In this document: positions 56,221 through 64,000 of the stretch, piece by piece
Layout of the letters: each line of letters opens with the position of its first letter
Position numbering within the stretch: position 1 is the first letter of the stretch
NCBI GenBank assembly: GCA_036925085.1
Contig: JAUPFP010000007.1
Span: 5,319,058 to 5,383,057, forward strand
Length of the DNA stretch: 64,000 bases
Reading direction: 5' to 3'
Source: Brachycybe producta
Lineage: Eukaryota; Arthropoda; Diplopoda; Playtdesmida; Andrognathidae
Notes under the pieces: model-generated
What the model was told of the DNA's origin: nothing
What the model saw: only the letters and a program-made list of their open reading frames with translations
Database searches by the model: none
Made by a program: the position numbers and the translations under genes

Positions 56221-58529
56221 AAGGGTTTGGAATGAATTTACCCAATTGAAATCTGTGTATTAAAAAAATTGGCTTATGAAGAATTTGCTGTTCAGTTGGA
56301 ATAGTGAGTGACGATTGAGGGGGGAAAAAGGGATGTGGAAAATAGATTTTTTTGCATATGAATGTAGAATGGGGTTGTGTTTCTCATCTAAATGCATATA
56401 TGTATTTTGACATTTCGTTGAAGTGCCTTTTAAAGATTGCTTTCAGGCCCAAAACGTCTTAATACATAACATGAAAAGAAGAAAAAAAAGGTAGACATAT
56501 TAGAATAGATTATATGGTGAAACGTGATATGCCATTTTTCACTAACGTTCATACAAAATAAAAATAATAATAAAAGAGAATTTCATAAAAAAAATGTCGA
56601 TTTCTTAAAAAAAAAAAGGCTCAAAATAAGCAGCAGGTTTTTTATTGTATTAAGCAAAAACAATGCTTTTTTTTAATGAATAGAAATTCAATACTGTGTC
56701 TCTTATTTCTTCATTTTTACATTATTATGCCGCTGATAGATAAATCATTTGTGGTTAATTAATCATAGACATCAATGTCGTTAATTATTTACTTGTATTT
56801 AAAACTATAAATTTTTGTTTATTTCATTTCTTATCTTAGTTATTATCAATGTGTGATTTTTTTTTTTTTTAAATATTTTGTTTTGAAAAAAAAGGTGAAG
56901 TTTCTTATATTATTTAATTTTATTTTGCATAAAATGTTAACATGAGCTGTAACTAACGTATTAATCATGCTATGTTATCAGTTATCACTTAATTGGTGTT
57001 GGGACAAATTGTGTTGTGATTACTTTTGAAAGTAATTTCGTGTTGTGACAAATTAACTTGCTTAAAATTAACTTGCAATTACTGTAGTTTTAAAAGTAAT
57101 TGGTCCGAACGCTGCTTAAAATTAATTGGAAAAACGTGGACGCCTGTGAAATATTCAGAAATTTCATTTAATATTTTAAAGAAATTTCACAAAAATGCAC
57201 AAAAAAATGTGTTCAAAATTATTACGTTTCCATTCTTCAGAAGCAAATCTTAAGAAAATAATATTCACTTGTTTTAGAAACTGTTAAGAGGAAAAAATGT
57301 TTCATATGGGTTTCTAACAAACAAACGTTTTTATAGCAGTTCAAATTTATACTTTCCATATTTTATTTTTCGATTAGAGAAGAAGGAAGTTATTAGTCTC
57401 TATTTATTATTTAATATTTTCTTCATATATTTCAATCACGATATTTGTCAGGTTATTATGAAGGAAGGTTTTGAAGAATGAAGGAAATAAATATCCCTCT
57501 ATAAAAATACTTGAAACTTATTTCTTCCTCTGACTTGCTGACTTTTAAAATATATATTTAATAATTGGATCATATTAAGCGGGTAATAAGAAAAAGGGTT
57601 GAGGACACTTGAGGGTCAACCATTTCATAACCTTAAGTGTTTTTATGAGGCTTTTAATATAATAAAAAAATCTCTTTAAAAAAAGAAATTGAACCTTGTT
57701 TGTAAAAAGAAAATCAGATTGATTTATATTTTTTATAAGACTTGTTTGAAGAAGTTCGAATTTACTTTTGTGTGTGTTTGTTATTGTTAGTTTTAAAAGC
57801 CTTTTTTTCCAATTTGAAACAATTTTTATAAATTCTATACCACAAACTATTTACTGCAATTTCAGAAGTGTGTATTGTAAAATAATTCTAAAATTGAATG
57901 TTGTTGACCTGTGGTTTATTGACACTTGAACTTAAAAAAAATAGGAATCTGACCTTTTTTGAGCAAGTTTAAAATGCCACTTCCTTATATATCTTCTATA
58001 TCACTAAAATTGAGAATTATTATTTAAAAAAAAAGATTGTTAGAAGTTTCTTTCATATACAGTGTATATAATAAAAAAGACAAGAATTAGACCTAAATGG
58101 ATTTGAAGCTTGTCTGTGAATTTGTATTTATAAAATATTCATTTATTTTTAAGAACCTTATTATATGAATTTTTAATGTACCATAAGTTTAGCTGTCTTG
58201 TGGCAACCTTAGAAACAATTTTTTTTAAAAAAAAAGCCATTATGTTTTGTTAAAAAAAATAGCTTTTTGTATTGATAAAAAATGTGGTTTACTTTTTCGT
58301 ACCTTTTTTTCTGAAGTGGATAAATGCTTTATTTGAATCATAGGTTACACTATGTACAGTAAAGGCTTCTTAGGTCCCTTGTGCCCAGTTATTGCAAACA
58401 AGTTCGTTTTAACCTTATCATTCAGTTTCTATGAATGGAAAAAAGGAAATCTAATGGGAAAAAATGATTTTCTATAAAAAACCTGGGGGTTTCAAACCTT
58501 TATAAGGAGAAGGGCCAAGTATAGGCCTA
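56221..58529. other. AT-rich intergenic DNA, nothing recognised
   Basis: Low-complexity A/T runs throughout; no inverted repeats or exons noticed. Confidence 0.4.
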
Positions 58530-58749
58530 CTTGCGTCGCCCTTAGGTGACGTCAGAAGGATTGACAGAAAATTTAGAATTGTTTTATTTTGTCTGATAAA
58601 AAGGTGTAATAAATGTTTTCAATAATTTAAATAAAACTGTTCTTGCTTTCTTTTGTTATTACTTCTTTTTATCAGACAAAAATGTCACAATGTTAAATTT
58701 GTTTTCAATCCCTCTTGACATCACAAGCTTCTTCTAAGGTCGACGCAAG
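58530..58749. mobile_element. TA-flanked MITE with about 85-bp inverted repeats
   Basis: Left CTTGCGTCGCCCTTAGG and complemented right CTTGCGTCGACCTTAGAAG, TA on both sides (58528-58529, 58750-58751). Both arms contain TTTTGTCTGATAAAAAG and AGTAATAA-like words. Confidence 0.8.
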
Positions 58750-59164
58750 TATATCATCAATGTTAATTTACAATTGAGGTAATCATGATGACAAACTATG
58801 CTCATATCGAAATTAATGAAATTAAATTTAGAAAAAAGTTTTACCTATTACCGTGTGTGTTTGCCTATTTGCAATTTTCTAAGAAGTTGCTCTTGTGATT
58901 TCATTTTATGGCACTTTAAACAAAAAGTGTTGTTAAGAATGTTGTGGCAAAGGATTACCTGTGAGCCACAATTTTTAATCCTTTTCATAGACCTGTATGC
59001 GAATAATACTATAAAATTATTTTAATATATCATAGTTTTATACAGTCTTTGGTATGAGTTACCCAGTACGAGCGTATGTGCGTTAATGTAACAGCGCTGG
59101 TAAACACTTTTATGAGTTTTTTTTTAAGACTCGGGGTCATACTTTGGGAGCCATAGTTTATAGC

Positions 59165-59417
59165 AGTGGTTCCCAAACTTTTTTAGCTCATGGTACAGTA
59201 TTTCGTGCTTGAAGTAATTGTGACATACCTGGCAAAACATCACGGCTCACTAGTTTCTAGTGTGCCACATGTGTTTTCTTTACTGTGCTTTATTATTTAA
59301 TAAAGTTAAATTTATTCGAAAATATTAAATATCCAATAATATCTAAAAATTTTGCGGCACACCTAGCAAAACTCGTGGCACACTATTGTTCCGTGGCCAC
59401 ACCCTTTATGAATTACT
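59165..59417. mobile_element. Degenerate hAT-like remnant
   Basis: The left end AGTGGTTCCCAAACTTTTTT and complemented right CAGTAATTCATAAAGGGTGT resemble CAGTGGTTCCCAAACTTT hAT ends. Repeated GGCACAC(C/T) words are inside. No target duplication is visible. Confidence 0.5.
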
Positions 59418-61878
59418 GGCATACAGTATATTTAGCTGTTTATATTATAAGAAAGGGCCATAGATTGGTCTTCCAGTCGAGAGAACTCGTCTCTTTTATA
59501 TATTTTTTATGTTTACTCTATTGATCCGTTTCATACTTTATTTTTAGAGGTATTGTCAATTTGAAGGTCTATGATCTTGCTAATTATTGAAGCAGAGTGG
59601 CAAGGGCGGTGAAACGTCGATTTTTCATCAATTTTTATTTTTTTTTTTAAAAAAAATTCATATATAAAAAAATAATTTAAAATAATTTTTTATCAATGAA
59701 TTTTTTTTTTTTAAATTTACAAACCTAATATTTTGTATTCAACAACATTATTTATTTTAATGTAAAGGTTACATGTCATGAATTTTGAGGTTTTTTGTTA
59801 TTTTTCATAAAACATGTTTGCCTCATTGTTACTTTTTTTTTTACAGAAATGTATCCAATTATTTCCTTATTTATATTTTATATATGTACATATGAAATTT
59901 GGAGTATTTTGGAAAAATGAAACTATAAAAAATGCTACTTTTTAATGCTGAAATATATACAGTATATTAAAAATGTATTTTTTTTTGTGTAAAGTTTGTC
60001 GAGGTTATTTCTTATAAGGAATAAAATGCAATTATTAAAATTGAAAAGAATATGGTTTCCACCCCCTTCTGCCTCCTTCTTCTTCTCCTTATTAATTTTT
60101 TTCATTACTTTTTTTTCATAAATGTCAATGAAATGATTATGAAGGAAAATGTTCTGATTGGCAATTTATGCTAAATAATGTAATTCCGCATACAAATTGG
60201 TAGATTTTCTAAGACAGTAATTGAAAAAAAAAAATTATTTCATCATATAAAAATTTCTGATCCTTATTTGCTTAAAAGGCACTTTTTAATTAAACATAAA
60301 CAATTTTTTATATATAAATGTATAGGAGCTCGTATTATATTAAAACTCTTGGATCTTTTTAAGTGCTAATTATTAGCTCAATAAATTTGTTCAATAAATA
60401 GCTGTCTCTGAACTCGTCGTTCGTTCGTTAATCCTCTCTTTTCATGGCTATAAATAGTTTTCCAATTAAAATCTTTATTATTAAGATTTCTAATTAATTA
60501 GCAACCATCTTTGAAATTGAGTATTGGTCGGATTTAATATTTTATTAGCAGATGTTTTATTTTTATTTACGTGGATTTTTTTTTGTTTCTGTGACATGAG
60601 ATGAGAAAAAAATAGGACATTTCTTTCGAAGTGGTTTTATTCTTTTTTATTGAGATAAATTGGTTCGAATTGGCCATTTTTATTGTGTGAACTTTTTATT
60701 TGGTAAATTTCGTGCTCAGAAATTTAATTTGATGTTTTGTTGTGTTCTTAAAATTAGAAATGTGAGTTTCTGACTTCTTAGTATCTTTATTTGAAAAGTG
60801 GGTTATTTTTAGGATGTAATTTTTTGTGATTTTATATCAAGAAATATTTGTATTTATAATTGAGTCCAAACACGTCTTTTGAAATGGACAGTGTGCTGCT
60901 GCTGCTACACTTTATTGGACATTGTCCGCATTTTTTTTTCTTCCGTTCTCCTTTTTGGTCTTTGAATATAATAGAGAAAAGGAAAGAGTGCGAAATAAAA
61001 CTCCTTATCTTTTTTTTCATGTGTGTGTCATACATTCAAATGACTGTCATATACTCGTGTGTTTTTGTGTGTGTTTGTGACACAAAGTGTGTGTATGTGT
61101 TTGTGAGAGTGAAAAAGACAGAGATAGATCGCACTTTATAAACCTGTATGTGTTATGTATATACAACATATATATATACACTAGTATAATATGAATAGGT
61201 TTTGTACCAACGCCTTCTTGTGGTCAGTAGGGATTTTTGTATATATGTGTGTGACAAAAGATAGGAAACTATTCGTCAAAAAGCACTGATTTCTAATCCA
61301 GCACAAAAGTCAATAGGAGATTCCCCATTGGATTTCATGTCTTCTTTGGCATTTTCCTTTCTCCAACTTTCGTTGTTTGAGCCACATTTTGTGGGTTTTT
61401 TTCCTCTTGTTTCATAATGTGACTTTCATATGGTTATTTGTGTGGCTCACGTATTTTTCAGTCAACTTTTTTTTTCTTCTTTCTTTCTCAAAGAACAATG
61501 TTATCTCAATGAACATTGAAAATTAATAGCCACTTTCCTAATTACTTTGAAGTGTGTCTGCTTTTTTGAAAATACCATATTTAATTCATTTTAATCCCAT
61601 AAGTAAGATTGGCGAAAAAGAGTTCAAATGAAGATTACATAGAAGCAAGTTTGAGAAATAATTCGAGTAGTTAGTAACTAGAGTAGTAGTGAATCATATT
61701 AAAAAGTATTTTCATCAAGATATTTTTAAAATTAAACTTTTTTAATGGCAATTTGATAATCACTTTCACTATACGTTTATTACGGAAGGAACAGTTCAAA
61801 TGCGATTATTTTGAAAATCTCGTAAGAAATTTATTTTAAAAAATATAATCATGACATTTTTAGCATAACACTTTACTA
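59418..61878. other. AT-rich intergenic DNA
   Basis: Low-complexity T and A runs, with a TG-rich patch at about 61018-61110. No gene recognised. Confidence 0.4.
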
Positions 61879-62217
61879 CTAGTGGGGTAACCCGTCATAA
61901 ATGACGGGAGCAAAATTCACAGGCCAAATTGTGCACATTTCGTTTTTTTACTCCTTTCATTTCAATTTCAGTCACCCCTCCCACTTTTTCCCCCTCCACG
62001 TTTCTCTCTCTCTCTCTCTCCCTCCCCTTCTACACTTTCCAACCTTTTTCCCTTTCCAATTTAATATCATGGGGTTCTTGGATGGGAAGGGTGCAACATA
62101 TAGTTGACCTTGAGAAAAAAAAAGCTGTTCATTTCTTCATTTATTTAAATTTATATAAATTCCGATGTGCTTCAATGGTTGTACAGCGTTACTTCAGACA
62201 GATACACAGACCTGTCA
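61879..62217 (-). mobile_element. Non-autonomous Helitron-like element, copy 4 (reverse)
   Basis: It reads in reverse: CTAG, TGGGGTAA, hairpin CCCGTCATAAATGACGGG, pyrimidine-rich middle (CTCTCTCTC), then ACAGACCTGTCA. The 5' terminal TCCC has changed to TGAC. It lacks the nested TIR element, as copy 1 does. Confidence 0.75.
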
Positions 62218-62810
62218 TAATATATATATATAGTTCTAGTTTTTAACGTAATTATCATATTTGTCTCAATATTGCTTTCTAAAGATAAAGTTTATGGTTC
62301 ACTTTATGCACCTAAAAATTACTTTTGAGCTATGGTTAATCCACGAAAGACATGAACCAGTAATTTTTTTTTTGAATTTATACTTTTATGACATTAACCA
62401 GTATGATCTTTTTAAGGGGGTTATTATGACATTTCTGAACGCAAGTTTTATTTTATGTTTGTGAATTAAAGGATTAAATGTGGTCACTGAGTTCAGTATT
62501 TTTCTGAGTCAATTTTGGTCAGACTTTTATTATATAGTTGGTCATTATGTCATAATGAGTGTCATTTGAATAACTAAAAAAGAGAGATTTAAATGCTTAT
62601 TTCAATGATATTGTACATATAAGATTTTTAATTGTGTTTGTTTTCTTACAAAAGCAAGCTGTGTGTATTATATACGGTCGTATACTTATAGACTTTTTAA
62701 ATGAACAAAAGACAAGTTCAAAAGGTTTTGAAAACAGGTGTTTATCTACTACTAACTATCACATGTCTACTTTAAATATACTGCAGCAATTTCAAATGTG
62801 TTTTTCTTTG

Positions 62811-62865
<55 letters not shown>

Positions 62866-64000
62866 CTATCTTATATGTATGTGACTTTATGAGTCAGTAA
62901 GAATAAAAGAAAAGAAGGAGAGAGAGAGAGAGAGAGAGTATAGAATGAAATACTTATTTTTTTTTCATCTTCTTTTTTCTTTTCTGTGTTTGAAAAATAT
63001 TGTTTTCTAGAATAGGTTTTGGCTGCGATCCACAATAACACAAAATGTTTTAAGTCTTTTTTGTTAGCTCTTAAATGGGTAAGCCTAACTTTTTTATGAA
63101 TAGTAAACAAACAGTAATAATATATGTGTTTGTATATACCTTATCTTAATAGAAAAAAAAAGAAATTCAAGGTATTGGTTACATGGTCAACACATAATAT
63201 ACTAACTTAATGAACTAAATGTATATCTTTTTTTGTAGATCATCATTTAGTGTGAAAGGTCAAACTTTTAAAGTACTCATAAATGTTACGTATGGTTTTT
63301 TTTTTAAATATTTGAAAATGTTTTTTGTTTTGTTATGTAGATTAAATGACCCTAAATTAGTTATTTAAAAGCATGTTTCATGTTTGTTTTTTCTCCTTCC
63401 TATTATGTGATAGTGTTTGATAAAAATAGACTTATTTTTTGGGAGAATTAAAAACTTTTTTTTTGCTAGCATGATTTTGATTTAAAGCGTATAGATGGCG
63501 CTATATAAATTGTAGATATATTCCCTATATGGGTTCTAATATTATATAAGTGTATGTCTGTACCACCATTGGTGTTTGTTTTTTTTATTCCAGAGGATTT
63601 TTGTATGTGTATGTGAATGTGAGTGTGTAAGAAGCCATAAAGTCTAAAATGGTTCAAGTAATGTTCAACATCCTGGTTTGATATTATTTCCGGTTTAGTT
63701 TTTGAAAAATTTTTTTTTGTGTATTTTTTGTTGTATTGTAAGGCGAGTGCTTTAACCTCCTTTTGCACATGAAAGTTGGATTGCATGTTTTTTTTGTGAG
63801 CTATATATATATATATATATATATACCATTCCGGAAGAAATAGATCTCTAAAATTGCTCAATTGATGGCACCCTATTTCATACGTAATCTATCTCTTTAG
63901 CAAACGTAAAATTGGCTTCTCCAAAGTAGGATTTAAAGCTTAAATCAGTCACCTTTTTTTCCCACCTTTAAATGAGCTAGAACGTCGTCCCCCCTTAAAG
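62218..64000. other. AT-rich intergenic DNA with TA and GA microsatellites
   Basis: (TA)n at about 62813-62862 and 63802-63825, (GA)n at 62919-62938. One AGATGGCGCT word lies at 63493-63502. No gene is seen up to the window end. Confidence 0.45.
63493..63502 (+). promoter_or_regulatory. AGATGGCGCT motif (CTCF-like core)
   Basis: Fifth occurrence of the word, in TA-rich DNA. Confidence 0.35.

Noticed and set aside
1-64000. LTR-type or other virus-derived elements
   Set aside because: No paired long terminal direct repeats and no capsid, protease, integrase or envelope-type frames were seen.

Overview
The window looks like strongly AT-rich nuclear DNA from an arthropod. It has spliced genes with GT-AG introns, many DNA-transposon remnants, microsatellites and long non-coding stretches. 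The best taxonomic clue is a beaten-path (beat) family immunoglobulin gene, a family I know only from arthropods. I cannot place the species more finely.

Layout. (i) 1-7473 and 13627-18032 are two direct copies of one segment (copies A and B), about 95% identical by eye where they align. Each copy carries its own later insertions. Copy A holds a REL-endonuclease LINE fragment, two Helitron-like elements, an 800-bp TIR element with a GC-rich hAT-like element inside it, an internally deleted TIR transposon and a hAT with a nested hAT. (ii) 7617-8575 is a 49-bp minisatellite next to the end of copy A. (iii) 9686-13352 (+) is an NKRF-like gene (XTBD, G-patch, R3H) with a nested hAT-like pair in its promoter and a Helitron in an intron. 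(iv) 16918-19042 (-) is the beat-family gene. Copy B contains its second Ig domain, and copy A carries a duplicated fragment of that domain. (v) 24882-30717 (+) is a SWT1-like PIN endoribonuclease gene with at least ten exons. (vi) 32216-34508 (-) is a complete two-exon beta-trefoil (ricin-B-fold) lectin gene of 133 residues with a TATA box. (vii) From about 34.6 kb to the end I see no certain gene: one candidate first coding exon (43345-43522), at least a dozen small TIR elements, a reverse Helitron copy and microsatellites.

Two neighbouring genes act in nuclear RNA turnover: NKRF recruits the exonuclease XRN2, and SWT1 is an mRNP quality-control endonuclease. Beat proteins act in neuronal adhesion and guidance. 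The lectin has no signal peptide and probably binds sugars inside the cell. I see no operon-like logic; the shared theme is repeated TE invasion and a segmental duplication that probably places a second NKRF copy just left of the window. No CRISPR array, rRNA or functional tRNA gene was found, and I saw no LTR or other virus-like element.
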